Source of the DNA: Sporosarcina ureae DSM 2281 | GTDB taxonomy: Bacteria > Bacillota > Bacilli > Bacillales_A > Planococcaceae | Direction of reading: 5' to 3' | Assembly: GCF_000425545.1 (NCBI RefSeq) | Contig: NZ_AUDQ01000010.1 | Coordinates: 62,001-126,000, forward strand | Length of the DNA stretch: 64,000 bases | Shown here: piece by piece, positions 16,526-25,453 of the stretch | Layout: each line of letters begins with the position of its first letter | How positions within the stretch are numbered: the first letter of the stretch is position 1 | The notes under the pieces: model-generated | Database searches by the model: none | What the model was told of the DNA's origin: nothing | The model's input: only the letters and a program-made list of their open reading frames with translations | Made by a program: the position numbers and the translations under genes

Positions 16526-17992
16526 ATGAAAAACATCAGCGTTACCGATTTACGATTAAAGTTTCCAGGAGAAGATGCTTTGCTCTTTAAAGACCTCTCC
16601 TTCTCTGTTCAGCCTGGTGAAAAAGTTCTCATGCTCGGTCCTAGTGGTTGCGGGAAATCTACTTTACTCCAAGTATTGAGCGGCATTATACCAAACTCTA
16701 TCGAACTGCCAATGAAAGCAACAGACATTCAGTTGCCTGACTCATGGGGATTCGTTTTCCAAGACCCCGATACACAGTTCTGTATGACATATGTCGATGA
16801 GGAACTCGCTTTTGTATTGGAGAATCTTCAAGTTACGCGTGAAGAAATGGCACTTCTTATTGAAGAGGTATTGAAACGTGTAGACCTGCATTTGAAAGAC
16901 CCACATACGTCCATCAATGAAATGTCGCAAGGTATGAAGCAGCGGTTAGCATTAGCTTCTGTATTATTACTGGAACCTGACGTGCTATTTTTGGATGAAC
17001 CTTCTGCATTACTGGATCCAGAAGGCACGCAACAGATTTGGACTTCTATTAAAGAAGCAACCGCTGATAAAACTGTGATCATCGTAGAGCATAAAATTGA
17101 TTTGATTGCGGACTGGGTTGATCGCGTAGTGCTGTTTAATGATCATGGGGTTATGATAGCAGACGGTTCACCAGCAGATATTTTTGCAAACTATCAGGAG
17201 GAACTGAAACGTTACGGCATTTGGTATCCGGGTGTATGGAAAGAATATAAAACATCCGAAGCATTTCAATCAATGATGATCAATCGTCAACCAGTTACAT
17301 CCGAGGAGAAAATTCAGATTCAGGACTTTCACGGCTATCGTGGTCAAGTGGAGAAGATTTCTGCCAAACAGGCGACCGCACAAGCTGGCGATTGGATTAC
17401 GATTGTTGGAGAAAATGGTTCTGGTAAAAGTACATTGCTCTTATCACTCATGCAATTACTTCGGACTGACGGTGTCTACAAGGTGAACGGCGTACCCATT
17501 GTGTGGAAAAAGAAGAAGCGCCAACTGCCGAAAGGTCTTTCACTTGTCTTTCAAAATCCCGAACTACAATTTGTGACGAATTCGATTACGGAAGAGTTAA
17601 CCGTCTCTTTGCACGATATGCCAAAAGCGGATGCAGATTGTTATGCGAAGGAATTGATACGCTTATTTAACTTACCTGATTCTGTTTCACGCCATCCTTA
17701 TCAGCTATCTACGGGTCAAAAGCGTCGTTTGAGTGTAGCAACTGCTCTCACTCCTGATACAGATATCTTATTGCTCGATGAACCTACTTTTGGACAGGAC
17801 GCACGAAACACATTCGCCATTCTTGAGAAGCTGGAACAGCTGCGCATTGAAGGCATGACCATTTTGATGGTTACGCATGATACGGAAATTGTAGAGAGCT
17901 TCGCCACTGCTGTTTGGACTGTAGTGGACGGCGTACTGCATACGGCTAATATACCAGGAGGTGCAAAGAATGTTCAATTGGTTCACACCTAA
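16526..17992 (+). CDS. ykoD: ECF transporter ATPase YkoD (two fused ABC domains)
   Basis: This energizing subunit of 488 residues holds two ATP-binding domains. The first has Walker A GPSGCGKST (about 38-46), signature NEMSQGMKQR and Walker B DVLFLDEP. The second has Walker A GENGSGKST, signature YQLSTGQKRR and Walker B DILLLDEP. In most ECF systems these are two separate proteins (EcfA and EcfA'). It sits between ykoE and ykoC; its 3' end overlaps ykoC by 23 bp. GGAGGAATG-like spacing (CGCGGAGGAATGATC) precedes the start. It would power the import of thiamine or HMP through YkoE and YkoC. Confidence 0.92.
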   Translation: MKNISVTDLRLKFPGEDALLFKDLSFSVQPGEKVLMLGPSGCGKSTLLQVLSGIIPNSIELPMKATDIQLPDSWGFVFQDPDTQFCMTYVDEELAFVLENLQVTREEMALLIEEVLKRVDLHLKDPHTSINEMSQGMKQRLALASVLLLEPDVLFLDEPSALLDPEGTQQIWTSIKEATADKTVIIVEHKIDLIADWVDRVVLFNDHGVMIADGSPADIFANYQEELKRYGIWYPGVWKEYKTSEAFQSMMINRQPVTSEEKIQIQDFHGYRGQVEKISAKQATAQAGDWITIVGENGSGKSTLLLSLMQLLRTDGVYKVNGVPIVWKKKKRQLPKGLSLVFQNPELQFVTNSITEELTVSLHDMPKADADCYAKELIRLFNLPDSVSRHPYQLSTGQKRRLSVATALTPDTDILLLDEPTFGQDARNTFAILEKLEQLRIEGMTILMVTHDTEIVESFATAVWTVVDGVLHTANIPGGAKNVQLVHT

Positions 17993-18740
17993 ACGCGAGA
18001 CCTGGTTATTCCGAGTCAATCCCGCACTAAAATTTATCGTATTTTTTGCGTTCTTGATTATTACGCTTGTGAATCAAAGTGTACCTTTTGCTATCTCACA
18101 AGCGGTTTTATACGGAATAGTGTTTTATGTATTCAGCGGTTATTCATTGAAGAAACTTTCAATACTTTCAATTCCGTTAGTCATTTCTTTCCTGTCTACT
18201 GGATTGACGATGTTGTTGTTCGGTAAGGGGGAAGCGGTGCTATGGCAATGGGGGCTGTTCAAGATTTCCGAAGAGAGCATTCAACATGCGCTTTTGCTCG
18301 GAAGTAAGTCCCTTTCATTCGGATTCGTCGGCTTTACGTTTATCTTAACGATCCAACCCGTATTATTCTTTTACGCTATGATGCAGCAGTTTCGTCTACC
18401 ATCCAAATATGCATATAGTTTTATTGCGGCTTTTCGTTTAATTCCTGCTGTCACTGAAGAACTGCAAATTCGCAGGAATGCGTTGAAAGTACGGAATATC
18501 CAGTTTTCAAAAGGGATCAAGGGGTTGTATGAGAGATTGCAATCCTATACCGTCCCTCTATTTGCCCAAAGTATACGTCGCGCACAACGTATTGCAGTTG
18601 CGATGGAAGCGAAACAGTATCAGATGGGTGCTGCGAGGACATATTATTATCCTACACGGTATAATGGAATGGATAGGGTATTTTTACTAGTCATGATAGG
18701 TAGTTTATGTTCAGCCTTTTTACTATCAGTTTATCTTTAG
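17970..18740 (+). CDS. ykoC: ECF transporter T component YkoC
   Basis: This transmembrane scaffold of 256 residues (CbiQ/EcfT family) shows several hydrophobic segments and the coupling-helix region with the Ala-Arg-rich patches RRNALKVRNIQFSKG and SIRRAQRIAVAMEAKQY, the latter holding the family's A-R-G-like contact with the ATPase. I chose the ATG at 17970, since AGGAGG occupies 17956-17961; the upstream GTG overlaps that ribosome site. It is the last gene of the riboswitch-controlled operon and ends before a terminator at about 18779. Confidence 0.9.
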   Translation: MFNWFTPKRETWLFRVNPALKFIVFFAFLIITLVNQSVPFAISQAVLYGIVFYVFSGYSLKKLSILSIPLVISFLSTGLTMLLFGKGEAVLWQWGLFKISEESIQHALLLGSKSLSFGFVGFTFILTIQPVLFFYAMMQQFRLPSKYAYSFIAAFRLIPAVTEELQIRRNALKVRNIQFSKGIKGLYERLQSYTVPLFAQSIRRAQRIAVAMEAKQYQMGAARTYYYPTRYNGMDRVFLLVMIGSLCSAFLLSVYL

Positions 18741-18778
18741 TTATTCGATAACCAACATATAAAAAATGTAACCACATT

Positions 18779-18822
18779 AAAAGAGTGTACAGATCTAGTT
18801 TAGATCCTGTGCTCTCTTTTTT
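18779..18822 (+). terminator. Terminator of ykoEDC
   Basis: AAGAGTGTACAGATCT pairs imperfectly (G-U and one bulge) with AGATCCTGTGCTCTCTT and is followed by TTTTTT. Confidence 0.75.
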
Positions 18823-18833
18823 CATTACACACG

Positions 18834-19257
18834 CTAATGATCAGCTCTCCATGATTTTAGGGATTTCTTTATGTCATCAGGTGAGAGCTCTTCAATCACT
18901 GCCCGATCCGCAAGCTCCACGTACTCCTCATCTGAAGCAAATCATAATGCAATCAATTGTGGCTTCGTCAAACTTGTAGCTAAACGGTTACCGGTCAACA
19001 TAAAGTAACGAAGCTGCTCTTCCATGACGATTAATCGATCTTGCAGAGACAGCGCATAAATACGTACGAGCATTCCTGGAATAATAGCGAGAACGATGAT
19101 AGCGAATAATAATAGAATCTACATTGAAAACCGTGTTTTACAAATTGATAAGCTCCATAGATCGCTGTTGTCAAAAGCAATAGAATGCTTAACGGCAACC
19201 AAATATAGTGTTGCAAAGGTGTTACGCGTGTATGGCTTTCATAGATTGCTCTTTCAT
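18834..19257 (-). pseudogene. DUF6526-family membrane protein, broken
   Basis: The minus strand reads as a DUF6526-like protein of the normal length of about 140 residues, but with at least three lesions. MKEQS is followed by a one-base shift. The next frame gives YESHTRVTPLQHYIWLPLSI and a membrane segment to KHGF. A second shift near TTTTCAATG changes the frame to ILLFAIIVLAIIPGMLVRIYALSLQDRLIVMEEQLRYF. The codon before FASDEEYVELADRAV is a TGA where Arg is expected. The order and spacing are intact, so this is an old gene in decay. GGGGGCAAG is still present in front of the ATG. Confidence 0.75.
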
Positions 19258-19433
19258 CTTGCCCCCTTTAATACTTACAGGGGTATCATGTTCTATTTAG
19301 TACTAGATGCGTATGTCATTGCCCAAAATTAGGGTAATCGTTTTGATTAATCACAAGACCCATTCCGTCTTATAGAGACACACTCAACAGATTTAGCAAC
19401 TGTATACATTTTTAATAGTCGGAATTTTTAGTA

Positions 19434-19462
19434 TTGACAAATCATATATATTTCATTATATT
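19434..19462 (+). promoter_or_regulatory. Sigma-A promoter of the first DAACS carrier
   Basis: TTGACA (19434-19439) and TATATT (19457-19462) are separated by 17 bases, just upstream of the symporter gene. Confidence 0.72.
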
Positions 19463-19502
19463 AAACCTACTATAACAATAAGAATTAAAGGAGTTGTTCT
19501 CT

Positions 19503-20765
19503 ATGAAACTTTCAACAAAAATCACTGTCGGTCTCGTGTCCGGCATTATTTTCGGAATTATTCTAAATATCTTTCTCCCACAAGCAGTAGCACAATTGAA
19601 TGAATACGTACTTTCCCCGATCGGTAAAGTTTTTCTGAACTTAATCCAGTTCGTAGTAGTACCCATTGTATTCACATCATTAATTGTGGGTTTCTCTAGT
19701 ATAGACAACTCTGAAAAAGTTGGACGGTTAACAGGAAAGCTATTATTCCTTTACATCAGCACAAGCATTCTTGCTCTTGTCATTGGCTACATCACCGCTT
19801 CAGTATTGAAACCGGGGAACATGGTAGATGGTTTAGTTGAAGTGGCAGCCGGAGAGGCAAAGGAAGGACAAGGTATTCTTGAATGGTTGATTTCGATAGT
19901 TCCTACCAATCCATTCGAAGCATTTGCAACAGGGAATTTGTTACAGATTATCTTCACAGCAATTATTGTTGTCTTCGGAATTCGTATGGCTGGCAGTCAC
20001 GCAAAACCATTTCTTTTATTCGTAGAGAGCGTACACGCTATCGTAGAAAAGATTACGATGCTTGTTCTGAAGTTATCGCCAATAGGTGTTTTCGCCTTAA
20101 TCAGTTCCGTCATTGCCACACAAGGTTTTGATATTGTACAGAAATTATTTGTTTATATCTTAGGACTAATCTTAGCTTTGACACTGATGGCAATTGCTTA
20201 CTTCATTATTCTAAGCTTCCTACACGTCTCTCCAAAGCACTTCTGGAAGAGCTTCCAGCCGACATTCGGCATCGCATTCGGTACCGCGAGCTCTAATGCA
20301 GCATTACCGGTTGCTATTGAAAACAGCAAAAAAGAATTTAAAATGAGGGAAGAGATTGCAGGCTTTGCAATACCCTTAGGAACTGCCTTGAAGCGTGACG
20401 GCGCTTGTATTTTACAGACATTCAATGCATTATTCGTTGCTCAGCTATTTAACATCCAACTTAGTGGCGCACAAATCCTGGCAATCATTGTCAGTGCACT
20501 TGTCGTGTCATTTAGTACAGCAGGTGTTCCAGGGGCAGGTATCATTATGATGTCTACCGTACTTGCCGCCGCCAATTTACCTCTTGCGGGTATTGCGCTT
20601 GTAGCTGGAGTTGATCGTTTGACTGATGGCTTCCGCACATTGTTGAACGTATTTGGTAATACAGCCAATGCAGTGATACTAGATAAGTGGGAAGGAAATT
20701 CTTCAATTACCGATATGAAAGTGCATAGCTCAGAACCAGTATACGCAGATACTAAAAGACTCTAA
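19503..20765 (+). CDS. Dicarboxylate/amino acid:cation symporter (DAACS)
   Basis: This 420-residue carrier belongs to the GltP/GltT/DctA family (EAAT-like fold). Recognisable parts are the N-terminal MKLSTKITVGLVSGIIFGIILN, the first re-entrant loop FGTASSNAALPVAIEN (serine-rich), the TM7 region PLGTALKRDGACILQTF, the second hairpin VSFSTAGVPGAGII and the TM8 motif DRLTDGFRTLLNVFGNTANAVI. TM7 lacks the usual NMDGT; KRDGA is found instead, as in a sub-branch of the family, so glutamate or dicarboxylate may not be its substrate. The ATG at 19503 follows AAAGGAG. It is a single-gene unit, sharing a bidirectional terminator with the converging usp gene. A second family member, with a normal NMDGT motif, lies at 35477. 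Confidence 0.87.
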   Translation: MKLSTKITVGLVSGIIFGIILNIFLPQAVAQLNEYVLSPIGKVFLNLIQFVVVPIVFTSLIVGFSSIDNSEKVGRLTGKLLFLYISTSILALVIGYITASVLKPGNMVDGLVEVAAGEAKEGQGILEWLISIVPTNPFEAFATGNLLQIIFTAIIVVFGIRMAGSHAKPFLLFVESVHAIVEKITMLVLKLSPIGVFALISSVIATQGFDIVQKLFVYILGLILALTLMAIAYFIILSFLHVSPKHFWKSFQPTFGIAFGTASSNAALPVAIENSKKEFKMREEIAGFAIPLGTALKRDGACILQTFNALFVAQLFNIQLSGAQILAIIVSALVVSFSTAGVPGAGIIMMSTVLAAANLPLAGIALVAGVDRLTDGFRTLLNVFGNTANAVILDKWEGNSSITDMKVHSSEPVYADTKRL

Positions 20766-20766
20766 A

Positions 20767-20809
20767 AAAACTGCCAAAGCATATCTGTAGGATATGCTTT
20801 GGCAGTTTT
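20767..20809. terminator. Bidirectional terminator between the DAACS carrier and usp genes
   Basis: A 19-bp perfect stem (AAAACTGCCAAAGCATATC and complement) has a 5-base loop. T-runs flank it on both strands, so it ends both converging genes. Confidence 0.9.
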
Positions 20810-20821
20810 GCTTTATATTAT

Positions 20822-21232
20822 TTATTTAATTATCGTGACAGAGGTGTTAACATGTTTGATTACTTTTTGACTGACACTACCCATTACTAAATTTTTAAGT
20901 AATCGCAAGCCTCGACTACTAAGGATGAGGTGATCAATTTCATTATTGTTTACATGCTTAATGATTTGCTGGTGCGGATTTCCTTGAAGTACTGTGACTT
21001 CCGCTACTATTCCCTTATCTTTTACTAACTTCAACGCAGATTGCAACTTCTTCTTTTGATACTTATCAAGACTATTAGGACTTTGTTTTAATAATCGCTC
21101 ATCTTCTTTATTGAAGTCGATGACATGGATCAATTCTAGTTTCGCTTCAGAAAATTGTTCCATTAACATAATCGCATAATCTGTTGCCCGCAATGCATTA
21201 TCTGAGCCATCTACCGCCACAGCAATCTTCAT
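20822..21232 (-). CDS. Universal stress protein UspA family
   Basis: This is a single-domain Usp of 136 residues, MKIAVAVDGSDNALRATDYA at the start and LSSRGLRLLKNLVMGSVSQKVIKHVNTSVTIIK at the end. The ATP-loop pattern has Ser in place of the first Gly (SSRGL), so nucleotide binding might be altered. The start at 21232 is supported by AGGAGG 8 bases upstream; the longer frame has no such site. It is a clear paralogue of the usp at 10557-10970 and lies beside a dead copy at 21500-21862. It converges on the DAACS gene. Confidence 0.88.
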   Translation of the reverse strand: MKIAVAVDGSDNALRATDYAIMLMEQFSEAKLELIHVIDFNKEDERLLKQSPNSLDKYQKKKLQSALKLVKDKGIVAEVTVLQGNPHQQIIKHVNNNEIDHLILSSRGLRLLKNLVMGSVSQKVIKHVNTSVTIIK

Positions 21233-21453
21233 GATAAAACCTCCTACAACTACTTTCTTCAATTTTTCAATTGAGATCTTCTTTCAGCTTCTGTCACCGA
21301 CATAACAATCCATTCTCATGTTCTTTTCCCTCTTCACGGATCATGTAGTCCAGTACTAAATATCTGTTCTAACAATCCAAAACCATTCTACCAATTACTT
21401 AACAAAAATCCAACTATCTGCTTCTTAAAAAACAAAAATTCCTATCTACATTA

Positions 21454-21497
21454 AAAGTCGTCAAAAAGTCTACTATACAAGTCTATATGACGACTTT
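21454..21497 (-). terminator. Probable terminator of the dead usp copy
   Basis: AAAGTCGTCA and TGACGACTTT form a 10-bp stem with a long loop of about 24 bases. It sits right after the pseudogene stop. Confidence 0.5.
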
Positions 21498-21499
21498 CT

Positions 21500-21862
21500 T
21501 TATTTGACGATTGTTACTGGACAATTTGCTTTCTCCATTACACTACCAAGCACTAATAGTGCAACATTTCCCGTATGTAAATAATTAATAATTCCTTAAC
21601 CCGGATTCCCTCGTAACAGCGTGATAGTCGTTTTGACTCCGGCTCTTTCCGCCAATTCCACTACAGGTCTCACAATTCGATCTTGTTACCAGGATAGACT
21701 GTTAAAGTTTTGTAACAGGAGTTGTTCAACTTCCACTCTGTTATAGTCGGTTACGGAAATCACATCAAGCTCTGCGTCTTGTGCATTTTCTAAAAGTATT
21801 AGCGCATATTTCGCTGCACGAAAAGGATGTTCAGAGCCATCGATAGCTACAGCATTTTTCAT
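21500..21862 (-). pseudogene. Universal stress protein gene with two in-frame stops and a deletion
   Basis: One reading frame runs from ATG (MKNAVAIDGSEHPFRAAKYALILLENA) to VMEKANCPVTIVK and a stop, clearly a Usp. A TAA follows NSLSW, and a second TAA replaces the Gln expected after LLRGNPG. The frame has 120 codons against about 137 in the intact copies, because the segment between NYLHTGN and LVLGSV has lost the residues that carry the first part of the ATP loop. It must be non-functional as a full protein. It lies in tandem with the intact usp at 20822, which suggests that it arose as a duplicate. Confidence 0.85.
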
Positions 21863-21995
21863 ACTAACAGCCCCTCATTAACTTGAATACTTACTATTGT
21901 TAGTATATATATCAGTACGCTATAATATTCAGTAATCCAACTGCTTTTCTTATGCATTTGATATGAGATACAAAAGGGCTTATATATCAACTAAA

Positions 21996-22032
21996 AAAAC
22001 GTTAACTCATAGTATATGAATTAACGTTTTTC
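21996..22032 (-). terminator. Terminator of bioY
   Basis: AAACGTTAA and TTAACGTTT form the outer stem and TCATA/TATGA extends it. A run of T follows on the minus strand. Confidence 0.8.
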
Positions 22033-22048
22033 AGGTTCAAAAATTAGA

Positions 22049-22600
22049 TTATGCTAGCAATAAACGGTTAGTGAGCAATCTGCCTCGAACCATAATACCA
22101 GCCCATGCTGCAAGAAACGCTTTGATGAAGCCACCAATTAAAAATGGAACAAAGCCTGCCATGATCGCGGCTGTCCATGAAAGTTCCGCGATAAACTTTA
22201 GCCAGACTGTACCAAACGCTAACGCAACGAACATTCCAAGTATATTGGCGATGATCGCATTGGGTAGTTTGAAACTTGTGCGCTCCATATAATAACCCGT
22301 AATGAATGCCGTTGGGATAAAGCCAATCAGAAATCCGCCAGTAGGTCCAAAGATCACACCTAACCCCGACGACATGCCTGAGAATACCGGCATACCAACC
22401 GCTCCCATCGCTAAATATACTAGTACAGAGATCGTTCCATAACGTGAACCTAAAATCGTCGCTGCTAAACCGACTGCAAGTGTTTGTCCTGTAATTGGAA
22501 CGAGTGGTAGTGGAATTGTCAGCTGTGCCATAATACCAATAATGGCTGCAAATAACGCAGTTACAATCATCATTTTCAATTTATTTCTCGAGTCCATCAT
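22049..22600 (-). CDS. bioY: Biotin ECF transporter S component BioY
   Basis: This 183-residue membrane protein has six hydrophobic segments. The biotin-family signature segments are ITIPLPLVPITGQTLAVGLAA-like (here LTIPLPLVPITGQTLAVG), VFSGMSSGLGVIFGPTGGFLIGF and the C-terminal FIKAFLAAWAG. It captures biotin and is expected to work with shared EcfAA'T subunits encoded elsewhere, since none is adjacent. AGGGGA lies 8 bases before the ATG at 22600. The leader has a sigma-A promoter and a candidate BirA site, so biotin repression is likely. It is a single-gene unit. Confidence 0.93.
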   Translation of the reverse strand: MMDSRNKLKMMIVTALFAAIIGIMAQLTIPLPLVPITGQTLAVGLAATILGSRYGTISVLVYLAMGAVGMPVFSGMSSGLGVIFGPTGGFLIGFIPTAFITGYYMERTSFKLPNAIIANILGMFVALAFGTVWLKFIAELSWTAAIMAGFVPFLIGGFIKAFLAAWAGIMVRGRLLTNRLLLA

Positions 22601-22616
22601 TTCTCTAATCCCCTTT

Positions 22617-22647
22617 AAGTAAACCGTTATCTAAGTAGCGTTGACAT
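22617..22647 (-). promoter_or_regulatory. Candidate BirA operator upstream of bioY
   Basis: Two half sites, ATGTCAAC and GTTTACTT on the minus strand, are spaced by 15 bases like the Firmicute BirA operator (TTGTTAAC-N15-GTTAACAA). Several positions deviate. The position, just downstream of the -10 box, is right for repression. Confidence 0.4.
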
Positions 22648-22649
22648 TG

Positions 22650-22678
22650 ATTTTATAGTATAAAAATAGTTGTGTCAA
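22650..22678 (-). promoter_or_regulatory. Sigma-A promoter of bioY
   Basis: On the minus strand, TTGACA (22678-22673) and TAAAAT (22655-22650) are 17 bases apart. Confidence 0.6.
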
Positions 22679-22739
22679 TGCTTTTTAGTAGCTTGTTTAC
22701 TCAATGGGTAGCGTGATCAATTACTATGTTTCAGAATTT

Positions 22740-25412
22740 TTATACATCCATCATGCTTTCAGCTACTGCAGGTAATAAGCCACCTTGCATATATGCATCT
22801 TTTTCCATCATGTTATCGATTCTAAGTAATACAGTAAATTGAATGGCTTCACCGTTCAGCCGGACTGCTGTCATTTTGCAGCGCTGCCCAGGAACGAATG
22901 CACGATCTTCCACATCCAGCGTATATGTTTCTGTTCCATCCAAGCCGAGCACAGACACAGATTCTCCTTCTACAAATTGAAGAGGCAGCACTCCCATGCC
23001 CGATAGATTACTACGGTGAATGCGCTCAAAGCTTTCAGCAAGCACCACTTTCACACCAAGCAGCGAAGTACCCTTTGCCGCCCAGTCCCGCGAACTTCCC
23101 GTTCCGTACTCTTTCCCTGCCAATACAATTAAATTACGCTGTTCTTCTTCGTATCGCTGTGCCGCTTCAAATACTGTAACTTGTTCTCCTGTACCCCTGT
23201 GTATTGTATAGCCACCTTCTACACCGGGGATAAGTTGGTTGCGAAGACGTATATTCGCAAACGTACCGCGCATCATCACATGATGATTTCCTCTGCGGGC
23301 ACCATAGTTATTGTAAGAACGCGGACTGATTCCCTGTTCTGATAAAAATCTTCCCGCCTCACTATTCATCGGAATTTGCCCTGCCGGTGATATGTGATCC
23401 GTTGTAATAGAATCACCCAGCATCAGCAGTGGAATCATCTTCTCGGTGTTTTTTGTGATGGATACGTTATGAACCTTATCAAAATAAGGCGCACGTTGAA
23501 TATACGTTGAGTCTTGATCCCAGTTATATAGCAAACCTTCCGTTGCCGGTATGGATTCCCAAGTTTCATTTGAATAAATACCTGCGTATTCTTCACGGAA
23601 CAGTGAAGCGTCGACAGTTTCCGCAATCACTTCTTGCACTATTTCCGTAGAAGGCCATACGTCCGCTAAATAAACTGGTTGTCCTTCTGTTCCTATGCCG
23701 ATTGGTTCGCTATCAAAGTCGATATCGATACGCCCTGCCAGTGCATAGGCAACAACTAGTGGAGGTGAAGCTAAATAGTTTGCACGGATCAGTGGATGTA
23801 CACGCCCTTCAAAATTCCGGTTCCCACTTAAAATTGACGCCGCTACCAAATCATGTTCTGCTATAGCTTCTTCCGCTTCTGGCATCAGAGAGCCGCTATT
23901 GCCACAGCATGTAGCGCACCCATAGCCATCTACGTAAAACCCAAGTTGCTCTAGCGATGTTAGTAATTCTGCCTTCTCTAAATAACGTGTGACGACTCGA
24001 GAGCCAGGTGTCAATGTCGTTTTGACATACGAAGGTACGTGTAAGCCCATCTCCACGGCACGTGCAGCTAATAAGCCTGCTGCCATCATGACTGATGGAT
24101 TGGATGTATTAGTGCAACTTGTAATAGAAGCCAGCACAATAGACCCGTCCTGTATACCCTTCGCAGTTTTCACACGTTGCTTGCCGTATCCACCGTCAGT
24201 AACAGATTTCATCAAAACAGTTTCAAACGACTGCTTCATATCAATTAGTGCCACTGTATCTTGGGGCCTTTTCGGTCCACTGACCGTCGGTATGATAGTA
24301 GCCAAATCTAGCTCCACTGTTTCTGAAAACCGTGGAGTTATAGATGCATCATCCATAAATAAGCCTTGAGCACGTAGGTATCCTTCCACTAAAGGAACAA
24401 CATCCTCACGTCCTGTTTGATGAAAATATTCCATTGTTCGCTCATCAGTCGGAAAGAAGCTCATTGTAGCGCCATATTCAGGCGCCATATTAGCTATTGT
24501 TGCACGATCAGTTACAGGTATCTGACGTAGACCTTCACCGTAAAACTCCACAAACTTCCCAACGACCCCTTTTTTTCTTAAGGTATTCGTAACCGTTAAC
24601 GCAAGGTCAGTCGCCGTTACACCATCAGCTAATGAACCCGTCAGCTCCACTCCTACTACATCTGGAATTGTAAAGTATAATGGCTGTCCTAGCATGGCAG
24701 ACTCCGCTTCGATTCCACCTACACCCCAACCTACTATTCCAACTCCATTAATCATCGGTGTATGCGAATCCGTGCCAACTAAAGAATCCGGGTACAACCA
24801 ACTTCTATCATTGTATGTTTCCGTTCTAACACCTGTAGCTAAGTACTCCAAATTCACCTGATGGACAATACCGTTTGCCGGCGGTACGACATGGAAGTTT
24901 TCAAAGCTTTTCTGTGCCCAACGCACAAACGAATATCGTTCTGCATTTCGTTCATATTCAATGGACAGATTTTGTTCAAACGCCGCCTGATCACCTGAGT
25001 GTTCGATAATAACCGAATGGTCGATTACCAAATCAACAGGAATTTGAGGATTGACTACTAGAGGATTGCCACCACGTGCTGCTACCGCATCCCGCATAGA
25101 AGCCAGATCCACAATAGCCGGAATCCCTGTGAAATCCTGAAAAACAATACGTGCTGGTTTAAAAGGTACTTCCTGGCCCTCAGTCCCACCTGACCAATTT
25201 GCCAGTACAGCGATATGTTCATCTGTTATGTATAGTCCGTCAGCATGACGAACTGCAGATTCTAGTAGCAACCTAATTGTATAAGGCAAGCTATCTATTG
25301 TATCAAAGCCAAACCTTTCCAACTTCTTCAATGAAACATAGCTGTATTGCTGCCCATCAATCGTTAACTCTTCGCGCAGTGTATCACGATGCCATTCGCA
25401 GTGCTTTTTCAT
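22740..25412 (-). CDS. acnD: Aconitase family, AcnD-type 2-methylcitrate dehydratase
   Basis: This 890-residue iron-sulfur hydratase has the AcnA/AcnD layout: domains 1-3 from about residue 60 to 560, a linker, and the swivelling domain 4 (about 660-860). The [4Fe-4S] ligands are Cys433 (TSCTNTSNPS), Cys499 and Cys502 (GCATCCGNSGS). Substrate-binding pieces such as GTDSHTPMINGVG and KEYGTGSSRDWAAKG are present. The gene directly follows prpF (41-bp gap) and prpB, which is the context of AcnD, the enzyme that dehydrates 2-methylcitrate to 2-methylaconitate and needs PrpF. The context makes AcnD more likely than the housekeeping aconitase, though the latter cannot be excluded from sequence alone. 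AAGGGGG precedes the ATG. Confidence 0.82.
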   Translation of the reverse strand: MKKHCEWHRDTLREELTIDGQQYSYVSLKKLERFGFDTIDSLPYTIRLLLESAVRHADGLYITDEHIAVLANWSGGTEGQEVPFKPARIVFQDFTGIPAIVDLASMRDAVAARGGNPLVVNPQIPVDLVIDHSVIIEHSGDQAAFEQNLSIEYERNAERYSFVRWAQKSFENFHVVPPANGIVHQVNLEYLATGVRTETYNDRSWLYPDSLVGTDSHTPMINGVGIVGWGVGGIEAESAMLGQPLYFTIPDVVGVELTGSLADGVTATDLALTVTNTLRKKGVVGKFVEFYGEGLRQIPVTDRATIANMAPEYGATMSFFPTDERTMEYFHQTGREDVVPLVEGYLRAQGLFMDDASITPRFSETVELDLATIIPTVSGPKRPQDTVALIDMKQSFETVLMKSVTDGGYGKQRVKTAKGIQDGSIVLASITSCTNTSNPSVMMAAGLLAARAVEMGLHVPSYVKTTLTPGSRVVTRYLEKAELLTSLEQLGFYVDGYGCATCCGNSGSLMPEAEEAIAEHDLVAASILSGNRNFEGRVHPLIRANYLASPPLVVAYALAGRIDIDFDSEPIGIGTEGQPVYLADVWPSTEIVQEVIAETVDASLFREEYAGIYSNETWESIPATEGLLYNWDQDSTYIQRAPYFDKVHNVSITKNTEKMIPLLMLGDSITTDHISPAGQIPMNSEAGRFLSEQGISPRSYNNYGARRGNHHVMMRGTFANIRLRNQLIPGVEGGYTIHRGTGEQVTVFEAAQRYEEEQRNLIVLAGKEYGTGSSRDWAAKGTSLLGVKVVLAESFERIHRSNLSGMGVLPLQFVEGESVSVLGLDGTETYTLDVEDRAFVPGQRCKMTAVRLNGEAIQFTVLLRIDNMMEKDAYMQGGLLPAVAESMMDV

Positions 25413-25453
25413 ACCGTAGTCCCCCTTCGTCTTCTAATATGAGTCAGTTAAAA

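Noticed and set aside
22740-25412. Housekeeping aconitase CitB with IRE-type RNA binding
   Set aside because: Not excluded by sequence, but the operon with prpF and prpB makes AcnD the better call.
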